From assembly GCA_037178625.1 (NCBI GenBank), contig CM074132.1, forward strand, positions 992,001-1,056,000: a DNA stretch of 64,000 nucleotides, given 5' to 3'. Positions 10,090 through 20,960 of this stretch are shown piece after piece. A program made the translations under genes and the position numbers. The notes beneath the pieces are model-generated. The model was given only the letters and a program-made list of their open reading frames with translations. It searched no databases and was not told the origin of the DNA. The stretch comes from Skeletonema tropicum. Lineage: Eukaryota; Bacillariophyta; Thalassiosirophyceae; Thalassiosirales; Thalassiosiraceae. Position 1 is the first letter of the stretch. Each line of letters starts with the position of its first letter.

Positions 10090-12486
10090 CTAAAACCATA
10101 CAGCCACTCCAACCATACATGAGAGGGCCAACGCGGCAAAGGTCGACATCATCACAGCAGTAGCCGACGACGAACCAAGCTCAGCTTTGATCGTCGCATC
10201 TTCCATCATCATCTTGCCATCCACATCGCCCATGGCTCCACTAACAGGACTCGAGCATGATGGGAAGGCGTCAATCACAAAGCACTTACGTGTCGTATGA
10301 ATACCAAGTTCAGAAGACATACCAATGGCATACATCAGATTCAATTGTTCGGGCTTCTCTCCGACGACACGCTTGAAGCTGAGTGAGACGGTGTCATCAT
10401 CAAACAAACCAGATCGCATGATGCTCGTAGTGATCTGAGGAGCAATGACAGAAACGTCAGAGTGATCGTCAGTTTCTTCCAAATCTCTTGCAAGCATGTA
10501 CATACTTGCAAACGCATCAGCGCTCAATGTTTTCGCAGTTGGCAACAAACTTGTCGAGTGAGCTTTGGGAACTTCACCATCTCCTTCGAGATGGGTAATC
10601 AAGACAATGGGAGTTACTCCGCCGGATGGAGGTGTCATGGCACACACATCCGATGGCCTGTACCCAATGGCCATCCAGGGAAGTCTTCCATTGGAAGTAG
10701 GATCGATATCATGAAAGTGGAAACTCATATCAATCGATTTGGTGGCCTCGTCGTAGCATGACTCAACAGTAACACGATCAGACACTTTGGTGGATGGTTT
10801 GGACATGGCCGCCGAGACAGATGCAGCTGCACCCATATCTGTAACAACTGGTCTCATGGGAACTTGCCACACAGGAGAAAAAGTATATTCATTGGTAAAC
10901 CATGAAGCCTCTTCAACTTCAAGATTCGATGGAATGTGAACTTCTTGCGCGGGAGGCCCAACAGCAACATCATCTTCACCATTCCTAACAATCTCTGGAC
11001 ACTCTCCACCATTCTCAATATAGTTCTCAACAAGCATGAACAAGTCATCATCTTCATCGGTCAAAAGCTCATGATTGGTGTACACTTGTAAATGGTCATC
11101 ACCAAATCCTTCTCCAGGAATATTCAAAATAATGGGCCAATGCATATTATCATCGCCAGATGCATCACTCATTTTCTCAACCTTATTCGTTGGGTTCGCC
11201 AACATACTCATCGTAAAATACTGTGACGCAAAGTCCTTCTTTCTCCATTGCTTCGCCAACATGGGGATAGTACCCTCCTCCGGATCCGGATAAAAGAGAT
11301 GCTGATCACCCAAATACTGAACATCTGTATCATCACCTCGTGCATCCATGAACCAATCCGCACGGATATTCCCCACCACAGCCATGTCGATATAAGAACA
11401 GCTCTCAATTTTGGATGTGTCACCTTCGCCTACAATCGGTGCGGCGTCGTTATTCCAGTCAACAAAGTACATCATATTTTCCTTGTGGATCATCGTTGAC
11501 ATACTATCGGTACTGTTCAAGACACATCCAGAGCCTTTGGTGTCCGCATCACCCGCAATATTCTCACAGGGTCCCCCTCCAAGACCCCTCAGCACACCCA
11601 ATTGATAGGTAGTATCACTCCTCTTCCAATTCTTATCCAAAGCATAGAATGTTCTACCACGTGATTCGAATTTCACTTCATCACTTCCAAAGGACATGCT
11701 CTTCGCTTGAACGTTGGCAGCCCATTTCAATGGCCACATGTATGGTGAGTCTTGCGCTGGAGTATTGGGACAATTGCTCGAGTAACCCTTGGAGAAGCCA
11801 GCTTGATGAGCTGCTCCAATGGCTCCTGGTGCAATTACGCATTTGTTCCCTTCCATTGTCGTGTCATCAGCTTCATCGGATTTGGATGCACTCTCTTCTG
11901 AAACGCAAGAACCAGCAGCTACAAACTTGCCCTGAACAAACGCAGTACACGCCATCTCATTATTCTCACATGATGCCATGGCACTCAACATCATCAACGT
12001 TGCCTCCTCCTTCACTTCCGGAACACTCATCATACTACTTGTAACTCCCTCACTACTAACATCCTTGACACACCATCCACTCACATTGTCAGCGGTATCC
12101 TCACACCCCACACCCTGTGTGGCAAGCCCATCCTGTTCGGCGTCACATCGTTCCACCATGGCATCCAGAGTCCACGACTCACCATGAAAGTTCATACAGG
12201 AATCTTCACCAGTCCATGTGTTACTGTAGGTACAACTTCCTGCAATTGGCAATTCACTTCCTACCAATTTTCTACTACTACTTTGTTGGTTGTGAGTGGA
12301 TGAAATGTCAATGCCCAATTCTTGAGCAGCCGCTTCGGCTCCCTTGGTAAGCCAATTATCCGCATAGGGACATTTGAGTTGTGATTTGAATTTGGGATGG
12401 AGTGGATGTGGTGGTGCTTTGGCTGCATCGACGGATGTGATTGTTGTGGCCAAGAGGCTGGCGGTGGTGCTTGCGAAGAGCTTCAT
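10090..12486 (-). CDS. Large secreted, C-terminally anchored protein with a DOMON-like region
   Basis: A 798-residue protein I do not recognise as a named family. Seen: a signal peptide (MKLFASTTASLLATTITSVDA), a cysteine-rich N-terminal region with many spaced Cys (about 85-215), a long middle part with acidic loops, and a region at about 580-760 whose pattern (SFHFHDI, WMAIGYRPSDVCAM, VVGEKPEQLNLMYAIG) resembles DOMON/carbohydrate- or heme-binding beta sandwiches. The last 25 residues are hydrophobic and end at VAVWF with no cytosolic tail, as in GPI-anchor signals. It is therefore probably a cell-surface or secretory-pathway protein. The DOMON similarity is by eye and weak; a role in cell-wall or extracellular redox chemistry would be speculation. 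Confidence 0.75.
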   Translation of the reverse strand: MKLFASTTASLLATTITSVDAAKAPPHPLHPKFKSQLKCPYADNWLTKGAEAAAQELGIDISSTHNQQSSSRKLVGSELPIAGSCTYSNTWTGEDSCMNFHGESWTLDAMVERCDAEQDGLATQGVGCEDTADNVSGWCVKDVSSEGVTSSMMSVPEVKEEATLMMLSAMASCENNEMACTAFVQGKFVAAGSCVSEESASKSDEADDTTMEGNKCVIAPGAIGAAHQAGFSKGYSSNCPNTPAQDSPYMWPLKWAANVQAKSMSFGSDEVKFESRGRTFYALDKNWKRSDTTYQLGVLRGLGGGPCENIAGDADTKGSGCVLNSTDSMSTMIHKENMMYFVDWNNDAAPIVGEGDTSKIESCSYIDMAVVGNIRADWFMDARGDDTDVQYLGDQHLFYPDPEEGTIPMLAKQWRKKDFASQYFTMSMLANPTNKVEKMSDASGDDNMHWPIILNIPGEGFGDDHLQVYTNHELLTDEDDDLFMLVENYIENGGECPEIVRNGEDDVAVGPPAQEVHIPSNLEVEEASWFTNEYTFSPVWQVPMRPVVTDMGAAASVSAAMSKPSTKVSDRVTVESCYDEATKSIDMSFHFHDIDPTSNGRLPWMAIGYRPSDVCAMTPPSGGVTPIVLITHLEGDGEVPKAHSTSLLPTAKTLSADAFASMYMLARDLEETDDHSDVSVIAPQITTSIMRSGLFDDDTVSLSFKRVVGEKPEQLNLMYAIGMSSELGIHTTRKCFVIDAFPSCSSPVSGAMGDVDGKMMMEDATIKAELGSSSATAVMMSTFAALALSCMVGVAVWF

Positions 12487-13232
12487 TGTATGCTACTTAC
12501 GCTTGCTCTGCTGTGATGGATGCTTGGAGCTGATGTATAGGTCGCAATAGAGCCGCAGCAAAGAATAATGATGAAGATGACTGCTCGCGAGAGCTTTTCA
12601 CTGCGTCATACATGTTCATGTTGGTGATGGATGCATGAAAATCAAAGTTAGTGGGATATGACGTGGCCTTCGAGCTTTCTCGCTTTCGCTTCCTCTTTTT
12701 TAAGGGTATATACAATATCAAAGTAAGTACATCATACATAGGTAGAGCAGGTTCATATCATGGTGGTGGTGGTGGTGGTGATTGGATGGGGTTTGGGGTG
12801 ACGTGGCCGGCCGCGATGACCTCTCTCGCGTCGCTTTCGCTTCCTCTTTGTTGGGCGTGGGCTTTACTCAGGTTATTTCCGTGCTACGGTAAACTATCTA
12901 CCGTTGTCTTTATGTCAAGCACCCTCTGTCACTTCAGACCATCATTATTCATGTCACAATCCAAATTGACTCTTGTGCACATAGGATCCAAAAATCGCGC
13001 CACAAGAGAAGAAATGAGAAGCGTTGAGATGCGTTGGGCGATAAAGATGGCTGGGCGCGGGGCAGATCGAAGATAGAATGCAATCCAAAGCTTCGCTGCC
13101 AATCCAGTGAGTAAAGAAATGAGATTGGAAACGAATGAATATAGGCACTACTTATCACAAAAGACCCAACTGTAAGTGTGAGAAGAATTGAATATTGATA
13201 CATTCGACATATCAAAGAATCAAAAGGTGATC
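12487..13232. other. Divergent intergenic region with GGT microsatellite
   Basis: No supported gene. It contains a short GGT/TGG run at about 12760-12778 and otherwise ordinary sequence. It separates two divergent genes for secreted proteins. Confidence 0.4.
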
Positions 13233-14156
13233 ATGATGAAGTTGGTTTCTCTAGTAGGCTTGGCCGGCATTGCTACTGCAGCAGCTTCCTCCGCTGCAAT
13301 TACCCCAATTTCCAAGGAAGCAGCTACTACTATTGCCCACCGTATCCTCGAAGACGAAGACGAGGGCGAAGCCGAAGACAATGCCGATGGCTTCAATATA
13401 GCCGGCTACTCCATCCAATACTCCACCTGTGTCCGCACAAAAATCGCCAGTGACGACGATGCCGTCGAAGGAAACTCCTACTACGTCAACGGAGCCTACC
13501 GCGCGGAATACAATCAATACGCGACATTTCGCCTGTGTACCGATCAGGGGAATGGGAAGTGCAACTGTGATGATAGTGTGGAGTATGCTACCGAGATGGA
13601 GAACTTTTTGCAGAGTTCATTGAATTATCTTGGTGGGTATGAGGGAGGGGATGAGACGGATTATTTGGAGTGTACGTATGGTGGTGCGGAGAATGGGGTA
13701 GATTATTACCTTGGTCCTCAGTGTTCGGAAGAGAGAGGGTTGGTAATTGGTACGTATTATGATGAGGATTGTACGGTGAAGGCTTCTTATGCCACTCCTT
13801 CGTTTAGTTACAACACCTTTTCTGCGATTGAGTCCACCTGCCAAGACTGTTCCTATGGTGGCTGTGACGACATCTACGAAGATGCGCACCAGTGTGTCAA
13901 CGGCAGAGACATGACTGGTAACGACGATGAGGGAATCTGCAGTGCTGCGAAACGTGCCACGACCGCAGTGGACTATTCCAGAGTCAAGAACAGGCATTCT
14001 GGCGCGATTCTCTTTGCCAAGGTGTTTGTTGGGATGTTGGTGATTGGACTTATTGGTGGGGCCATGTTTTTGGCGTATACCTATTATCTTAGGCACAGGG
14101 GGGATAGGGCGGAGGCTTTGGTGGAAGCTGTTCCTGCTGGGGCTGCGCTCACGTAA
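13233..14156 (+). CDS. Single-pass type I membrane protein with cysteine-rich ectodomain
   Basis: Starting at the ATG at 13233 (in-frame sequence upstream to 13188 begins with TTG), the product is 307 residues. Seen: a signal peptide (MMKLVSLVGLAGIATAAASSA), an acidic stretch, an ectodomain with about 14 cysteines including CTDQGNGKCNC, CTYGG and CQDCSYGGCDD, then one transmembrane helix (about 256-283) and a short tail starting with LRHRGDR. The cysteines suggest a disulphide-bonded extracellular domain. I do not recognise a named family; diatom genomes carry many secreted proteins of this type (general knowledge). No function is proposed. It is divergent from the DOMON-like gene. Confidence 0.8.
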   Translation: MMKLVSLVGLAGIATAAASSAAITPISKEAATTIAHRILEDEDEGEAEDNADGFNIAGYSIQYSTCVRTKIASDDDAVEGNSYYVNGAYRAEYNQYATFRLCTDQGNGKCNCDDSVEYATEMENFLQSSLNYLGGYEGGDETDYLECTYGGAENGVDYYLGPQCSEERGLVIGTYYDEDCTVKASYATPSFSYNTFSAIESTCQDCSYGGCDDIYEDAHQCVNGRDMTGNDDEGICSAAKRATTAVDYSRVKNRHSGAILFAKVFVGMLVIGLIGGAMFLAYTYYLRHRGDRAEALVEAVPAGAALT

Positions 14157-14899
14157 GAAGAAGTTGGGGATCAAGAAGAAATTGGGGTAAGAGGAGGAGG
14201 AGCATAGTCTTTGTGTCATTTTCCACTATCACAAAGATGGCGTGCTGTTGGATTTTCGTTAGGTTCTGTAATTAAACCTCCTGGAGACTTTTCCAAGATG
14301 GTCTAGTTTATTTATGTGTTAACTTTAAGACAAGTATGATTCAAGATGTGAAATGCTGTAGTGACTTTACATGGTATTCCACTAGATAGTATATGAATTC
14401 TAACGTACAACTATCGTTGAAATGAGTAAAAATTTGTGTTCTATTTCAATAAGGCATTTTGAAAGATTCGTAGTCATTGTATGTGAACCTTTCCTTTCCC
14501 TGTTCCCATGCTCATTGTATCTGAACCTTTCCTTTCCCTGTTCCCATGCTCCTTTCCCTGTTCCCAGCAGGCATGTACAAGAGGGCGGGAGAAGTGTACC
14601 AAGCCCACCATCATCACTGAATTTTTTGTCTTGTGCGAACTAGTTCTGCCAAAATTTTACTTTGAACGTAGGATACTGGATATGCAACGTAGGAATTCAT
14701 AACGAAAAAAGACGCGCTGCAGTTATTGTCGAAGAATATTTGATGTTTCGTTCTCATCAATAATTGTGAAGGCTATTATCAAGAACTACTCCTAACGCAC
14801 AACGCAGTTAGTGCAAGCTTTGATCTTACTTTTTCCCAACGTCATTTGCCAAGTTTTATACACACACAATACTTTTGATTTCCACGCTTCGATTACAGA
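14157..14899. other. Intergenic region with a short tandem duplication
   Basis: No gene seen. A 38-bp unit is present twice at 14475-14512 and 14513-14550 (CATTGTATSTGAACC..CCCATGCT), followed by a partial third copy to about 14566. Confidence 0.55.
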
Positions 14900-15268
14900 A
14901 TGATGCAACCAGTGCAGCCCTCAGTTAGCTTCTCTCAACACTTTGAATTTGATGAGGAGGAGGTAGTAGCCAACGCCAGTGCAGAGTCAGACGAGGGCAT
15001 CGACAAGGAACGCTGGGATGAAGGTGGCCGATCCGATTGCGGTTACTCCGACACCATCCATGATACTCTCATGACCATAGGTGGTTGGATGCACTGTCTA
15101 TTTGGAGAGCCCAGTGAGGAAATGAACGATCATATGAAGGGCATTGGAAATTACTTTCAGGAAGCTTCCTATGCAGTGAGAGATTTCAAGCGTGGAACTC
15201 TTGAGAAGGGAGAGTTTAATTTCCAGGCGGATGATCTCGACCTTGAAGATGAAGACGAAGAGGTGTAA
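14900..15268 (+). CDS. Small acidic protein, paralogue of the gene at 16030-16473
   Basis: A 122-residue acidic protein of unknown function. The core (about residues 36-100: RWDEGGRSDCGY, HDTLMTIGGW, GEPSEEM, KGIGNYFQEASYAVRDFKRG) is closely matched in the gene 760 bp downstream on the other strand. The N-terminus is acidic with Asp/Glu runs and the C-terminus ends DLEDEDEEV. There is no signal peptide or membrane helix, so it is probably soluble. A second ATG three bases downstream could also be used. I do not recognise the family. The strict conservation of the single Cys in SDCGY and of the GEPSE and FQEASYA blocks suggests a folded helical domain rather than disorder. Confidence 0.75.
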   Translation: MMQPVQPSVSFSQHFEFDEEEVVANASAESDEGIDKERWDEGGRSDCGYSDTIHDTLMTIGGWMHCLFGEPSEEMNDHMKGIGNYFQEASYAVRDFKRGTLEKGEFNFQADDLDLEDEDEEV

Positions 15269-16029
15269 TGATGGAAAAGTCGTCTACACATTTGGGATTC
15301 TACTGTTATCGAATTGTAGCTTTTAGGGAAAGCGTATTACTTAGTATCAAAATAGTTATTTTTAAAGAAAACTTCATGAAAGAGTCAAGAAATTAGCTTA
15401 TCTGATTATATAATGTAGAACTACATGAGTTTTGGCTGCTGGCTGCTGACTGCTGGAAGCTAAATGCTAAATAATGCCAGATGCTGGCGCTGCTTGCTGC
15501 ATGAGAAATCGTCCGAGCACTTGCAACTTGCAATACCAGGGCAATTACTGCTAATACTGCCAATCTAAAGGTATAATCACTCCTCCAAAGGTAGTGTGCA
15601 TAATATGCATAATATCAATATCAAGGTCACTTCCGTCACAGTGGAAATAAGAAATGGTGTCTTGGTGAAAGATCAATAGACACAAGTTCTTTGGATAGAG
15701 GTCAAGATGGAGGTAATTAAAGCCGTGATAGAGACATAAACTTTGATTCTAAGCCATGTGTATCTTCATATCTTGTAATTCATCTGACGTTAGTGATAAC
15801 TACAATTGGTTTCTTAAGTAGAATGAAGCGCCAAGAAGCACTTCCACACATGCTTACAATTATACAACATAAATCCCCTACCCCACATGTTCCTCGTCTT
15901 CGATATTATCATCTTCTTCTTCTTTCTCTCACATATACATAATTGCCTTTGGTGCATGGAGAACGAAGAGCTCAGAGGAGGTGACATGCAACTCCATACC
16001 CCCGAAGAGATGCACTCCTAAAAATACCC
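15269..16029. other. Region between the two convergent paralogues
   Basis: No gene seen. Short TGCTGG/CTGCT-rich low-complexity sequence lies at about 15430-15500. The rest is A+T-rich and unremarkable. Confidence 0.4.
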
Positions 16030-16473
16030 TTACTCGCCTGTCTTGCCATTCTCTTCAGCCACAGTCTCAAGCTTTTCTTCGCCTCCTGCTTCACTCTCCT
16101 CCTCTTCCTCTTCTTCCTCGCCACTGCCCTTCATCTCCTCTGCAATATTCATTTCACCTCTCTTAAGGTCCCGCGCTGCATAACTCGCCTCCTGGAACCA
16201 ATTTCCCACACCCTTCATCGCCTTCCTAACCTTCTCACTGGGCTCTCCAACCACCTTGTGTATCGAAGCACCAATCGCCATGAGAGTATCATGGAAGGAA
16301 TCACGATAACCGCAGTCGGATTTTCCGCCTTCGTCCCATCCCTTGAATTCTTCTTCGTTGTCGTCCTCCTCTTGTTCGTCTCGGTCTTCTTCTACGAGAT
16401 TGGCCTCTTCGGCGTAGCCAACTTCTTGTGTTTTATCGGCTGCCGTGTCGGTTGCAACTGCTGTACTTGCCAT
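16030..16473 (-). CDS. Small acidic protein, paralogue of the gene at 14900-15268
   Basis: A 147-residue acidic protein. Its core (GWDEGGKSDCGY, FHDTLMAIGASIHK, GEPSEKVRKAMKGVGNWFQEASYA, RDLKRGEM; about 47-112) pairs residue for residue with the paralogue at 14900-15268, while the flanking tails are Glu-rich and not conserved. The opposite orientation means the pair arose by inverted duplication or by duplication followed by inversion (inference). There are no targeting signals. The function is unknown; the acidic low-complexity tails hint at binding to basic partners, but nothing in the sequence identifies them. Confidence 0.75.
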   Translation of the reverse strand: MASTAVATDTAADKTQEVGYAEEANLVEEDRDEQEEDDNEEEFKGWDEGGKSDCGYRDSFHDTLMAIGASIHKVVGEPSEKVRKAMKGVGNWFQEASYAARDLKRGEMNIAEEMKGSGEEEEEEEESEAGGEEKLETVAEENGKTGE

Positions 16474-17180
16474 TGTGATAATATATTAAGAAAACGTAAT
16501 AACAATCTGCGTCCAGATAATACTGTGTTTGCAAAAATGAAACGCTTGCCTCTCCTCTTCAGCTTTGGAAGTTTACAAGGATAGACAGAAGGATTGCCGG
16601 TGAACAACATCTTACCAGCTCAAACGTGCTCAGTTGTTTCTTGTTTGCGGGAATCTTGTAGAGTCTTGATGCCAATGAATAGATCTATCTATGTAAGAAT
16701 CAAGATACTAATAAATTCGCTTACAGTAGATAGCCTTTTACCTGCAACATATTATGGTAATCATCTCTTGCTGGGACATGAACCCATGTCGGTGGTAGGT
16801 CGTTGGTGATGATTTAATAATTCTACCATCGTATATTTGAAATACTACTTATTAGTGTTTCTTCTCCGCATAAAACACAGCTCCAGTCAAGATTGAAGAC
16901 GTGTATGATAAACAGTTCAAAAAGAGTGATTAAATAATTACCAAGTGTACTCAAAAAGATTGCATTCTTTTCTCTCTTGTACGGCTCTTTGTCTACGTTG
17001 TTGGTCTTCTCTGAGACTAATTATTAAAATTGTGTATACCATACGTGTTCTAATCTTGAACAAAGACCAAAGATGCAATTTGTTGCATAAAATTTTCATC
17101 TCGTAATGCATAGCACTCAAACTATAGTAAAGCAATTATCCACCCCTCTCCTCTGTATACAACAGATTATCCTCTCTTCG
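16474..17180. other. Intergenic region
   Basis: No supported gene, RNA or repeat. A+T-rich in its second half. Confidence 0.4.
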
Positions 17181-17747
17181 TTACAATTCCTGCACAAGTT
17201 TTTCCAATTGATCCTTATCCGCACCGGAAAATTTATTGACACTCTCCTTATTTTTGGAAAACACAAACGTCGGAACTGCTTGGATCTGGAATTCAACAGC
17301 AGCATCCTGATTTTCATCCACATCTACTTTTCCAAAGGCTACATCTGGATACTTCGTAGCAAGCTCGGTGTAGATTGGTGCAATCATCTTACAGGGAGGG
17401 CACCTGCAAAGGAATAGTGATATGTATTCAGTAATCTATTAGTTTATGGTATGTATAAACAAAGTGATGCTGCAATGAATAAAGAATGTTTGTCTATTGA
17501 CTAAAGCAACCACCAGTCCATCCAAAAGACTGCAGTCAATAGCAAATCCAAACCATCTGGTGACTTACCATGTTGCAGTAAAATACATGACAGATTTGGA
17601 GTTGATGGTGCGGAATTTGTCGACAGCGTCAGCGTCGCTGAGTGTGATTACTGACATCCATCTTGATTGCTGTTGCGCTGCCACTCTTCTGAGGTGGGTA
17701 GATGATCTAAGAGGAGATGATAGGAAGCGATGCATCGAGAAACTCAT
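17181..17747 (-). CDS. Thioredoxin with presequence, two exons
   Basis: A thioredoxin assembled from exon 1 (17747-17569) and exon 2 (17403-17181), separated by a 165-bp intron with GTAAGT donor and TTGCAG acceptor. The splice falls inside the Trp codon of the active site, giving YFTATWCPPCKMIAPIY, where the usual Gly of WCGPC is Pro. The product is 133 residues: about 30 residues of Arg/Ser-rich presequence (MSFSMHRFLSSPLRSSTHLRRV) and one thioredoxin fold with FGKVDVDEN and the cis-Pro motif QAVPTFVF. It reduces protein disulphides. The basic, acid-free presequence suggests a mitochondrial location (inference). The CPPC variant should alter the redox potential slightly. Confidence 0.88.
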
Positions 17748-18448
17748 GGTTACTGCTCAAAAGTACGTTAATAGGCTACTGAGAGATTGGATAATGGAGA
17801 TGTGTTGCTGAACGACATCGTTGTGTAAACTGGTGTAACATGCACGTAACTCGTAACAGGTGGGTGTGGAGTGTGGAACCAAAAAATCCGGGAACGAACG
17901 TCCAGAGCAGGTTTTGGCGACAATTTGGCGAAGACTAGCAGCTGGCTTTACATACGAGAAAAGCAGGCGAGGCAGCTGGCTCGACACCATAAAAACGACC
18001 AGCGAGAGTGTGTGGCCAGATGTCGACATCTGTCAGTCTTCAACTCAACAAGCAACAAACAACGAGTTTGTACAACTCGTGTCCCAATCGGTTCGGTACT
18101 GTAATTAATATGCCAGCCCTACACCCTACTCGCAACATCGTAAAGACGCCAGAGAAATGCAATATGCTAAGCAAAGTAAGTAGGGGTGCCTTTGATTCGA
18201 ACTAGGTATTGATAGGTTGTCCTCTTGAAGGGTGTTCGTGGAGTTCGCTTTGAGTTGATGTTGATGGGCCGGAGATTTGCGACAGAAAGCGTTGCTGTGC
18301 CTGTGCCCTTAGGCTTAGCATGGTTTGAATTTATCCGCACAATATTTTATCATCAAGTCCGCTCTATTAATGTAGAAAATTATCCTGTCGTCTTGTAATT
18401 GCAGCGCTAAAAAATCAGCTACAGCCTAAATACTTTGAAACACATTCA
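17748..18448. other. Intergenic region, possible upstream exon of the next gene
   Basis: No firm gene. An ATG at 18110 followed by 22 codons ends at a GTAAGT donor (18176) and can be joined in phase to an acceptor before 18419, which would add a short 5' exon to the downstream gene. This is uncertain. Confidence 0.35.
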
Positions 18449-20415
18449 ATGAATACGTCTTCTCTAATGGTGGGGAGGACTGATGAGTGCATGAGACAGC
18501 TAAAAAATTTGTTGCATTTATCAGAAACAGCTAACGATGAACAGATTATTAATGTTGTCAAAGAGTCAAACAACATCCAGGTTATGTTGAAGTTACGTAA
18601 GAGCAGATGGACCAAGGTATGAACGATTTGATATGTATAATATCATGTAACATGTCATGTGCACATAAGTCTTCTCACAATACAATCATGTTCTTCTCTA
18701 TTGCAGCATGAAGTAGAATATGCGCAATTTCTAATCGAAGAATTCGACTCAGGAATGTCAAAAGATCTTAAAACTGGACATACTAAGCGTTCATACCTCA
18801 GTGACAAGCTGATATGTGCCCCGATGCGAGTCTCCAAAAAGTTCCCTGGTAAAAGTATTGGGAAGACAAACTTTTCGCGCACATTAAAAGGACCCGATGG
18901 GAATCCATTACCTGACGTGATATTAGAAAGTTATGAGATAAGGCATAAGGCACTGCGGATCAAATTCCTACGGAAGATTCTTGTCGCAGAAATCAAGGTG
19001 AGTTGTAGCAATTTTTCAAATAGATGTGTCTTGCTTCATGAGGCTCCTGTTACTGATATACGAGTGTTCTGCAATACCTTCTGTAGATTATATTGGATAC
19101 CAAAGCGCCAATGCCTAAAGTAATCGCAGATTCATTACTTTCGGCAACGAAACAAACTCAAGCTGATTATACTGAAGTGTCGCCAAAGGCGATGATGGTA
19201 AGTGTACTTAGTCTGGAGATGTAGTAATCAACGATCCTAAGCTCACTGCTCATTGTTTAGCTTCCTCCACAGCTGTTTCAGGGACCAATTTCAGTGCAAG
19301 CGAATATTACTGCACAGCAAGTGAATGCTACTTCGCTTAAACCTCATGTGCCGCAATCCAATACAATAAAGCCAATTCCATGTGTGGCACCTCCTACAAT
19401 GGTGGTACCTCTACATATCGAGCGGAAGCCGTGCGCTCCTCCTTCTGCTGGGCTTCCACTCTACTTGCAACGTCCGGGCTTTGACAAGCAGGCTATACCG
19501 CAGGATAGAAAACCGAAGTCGATCCTTTCTACAGTACAAGGAACCAAATTTGGGAACTCTCGAACAGATCACAATGAGATACCTGATCTACTGTCTGGCT
19601 TTGATAAGCACGCCGCTTCCATGTCGGAACAAAAAGACAAATATGTCAGCATGTCTATTCCTACAAAACAGACATCAAGCGATAAACCTGTCCATGTCCA
19701 AGCTTCCGAGCATCCTCTCTTCGTCGGACCAATTGGAGAATCTCCTTATATCACAAGCAAGTCGTTTGATGATCTTCATCAATGCCTGGCAAACAACCAA
19801 ATCCCCCATCTCGATCTTAGTGCTGGACACTCTAAGCAGGATGAGCAGAAAATGAGCTTACCTATTCCGCCCGTGGCAAGTGGCGTCCCCATTCAGGTAT
19901 CGACAATTAATTATACCGGTGCATTCCATTCCTACACGAACCAACAGAACAACTCCCAGCAAATGCACATGGCTTCATTCATGCCACAACTTCAAACTCA
20001 AATGACCAATCAATCCATTCCAGTCCAGCAGGACCAGAATACTTCTGCCGCTATAACTATGATGCAGACATCTAGAAATGATGTGGCGGAAGTTGCACCT
20101 CGTAAAACATTTGGTGCACTATCTGTCTATAACCAAAATGGAAGTCATCTGCCGTTCTCAAACCACGCAGTTGATAATCCTATTATTGTGGGAGTTGAAG
20201 GAAGAACAAATAATAAACGTAGTCACATTGAATCTGGTCCTACATTCAATTCCTTGTTCAATGATGGAACAAAGAGATTCAAGTCAAGTCATGCGGTGAG
20301 TACAACGAGTGGGTCAAGTAGTGACCCATCTTCGTCGGATGGGGGCTTTGATAACGAACATGTGCTCTCGAATTACGATAACTCGTCAACGAGAGAGAGC
20401 TCGGAGACAGATTGA
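18449..20415 (+). CDS. Multi-exon protein with RWTxxE/PMR.SKKF core, Myb-like candidate
   Basis: Four exons can be read with all junctions in phase 0: 18449-18616, 18707-18997, 19087-19197 and 19261-20415, each with GT donor and AG acceptor, giving about 574 residues. An additional 5' exon from 18110 is possible. The core (about 53-105: RWTKHEVEYAQFLIEEF, GHTKRSYLSDKLICAPMRVSKKF, GKSIGKTNF) fits a pattern I recall as recurrent in uncharacterised diatom and other stramenopile proteins; the W and helix spacing recall a Myb/SANT-like DNA-binding fold. The remaining 400 residues are Gln-, Ser- and Pro-rich and look disordered, ending in a Ser/Asp tail, as in transcriptional regulators. The regulatory role is inference. 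Confidence 0.7.
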
Positions 20416-20960
20416 TTGAAAGGGCGGGGAGGAGTACCTCTACAGATGCTAATTTTGGACACAAAAGCATACACGCATTAGATCACATGTCTATAGAGTG
20501 ATTGAGATGCATTTTCAAAAAAATTCTTAAACCTTAAACACAATTTTTTCTCAATAGTAGCTACTTACTGTTTTCTGTTTCTCTCCAAGATTGGATACGT
20601 TAGCAAGTACTGCTGAATGATGCAGAACTGAATTTTTTCGATGCGAAAGCAAAAGAAGTACCTTCGACCTAGATTCCTACAGTCGCTGAAAATGTCTTTA
20701 AGCAACATGTAAACTATAACCAAATGGCATATGAATACGACTAAAAAAACTGCTCATCTGTGAACTCATGTGTGAATAACGCTGGAACAATGTGAAAAAG
20801 GATAAAGACAAGATATAGCAACGAAAAATTGATTGAGATCAAAAAAATCAAATGCGAAAATAAGTCTTAGCTTCTACGTAAGCAAAACTATTGCATACAC
20901 CTTCTATGAGAATACATACACGGCAAATTATGTTAAACCAATTGAGTAGCGGTACGTGAC
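20416..20960. other. Intergenic region up to the satellite
   Basis: No gene seen. A+T-rich sequence leading into the tandem array. Confidence 0.4.
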
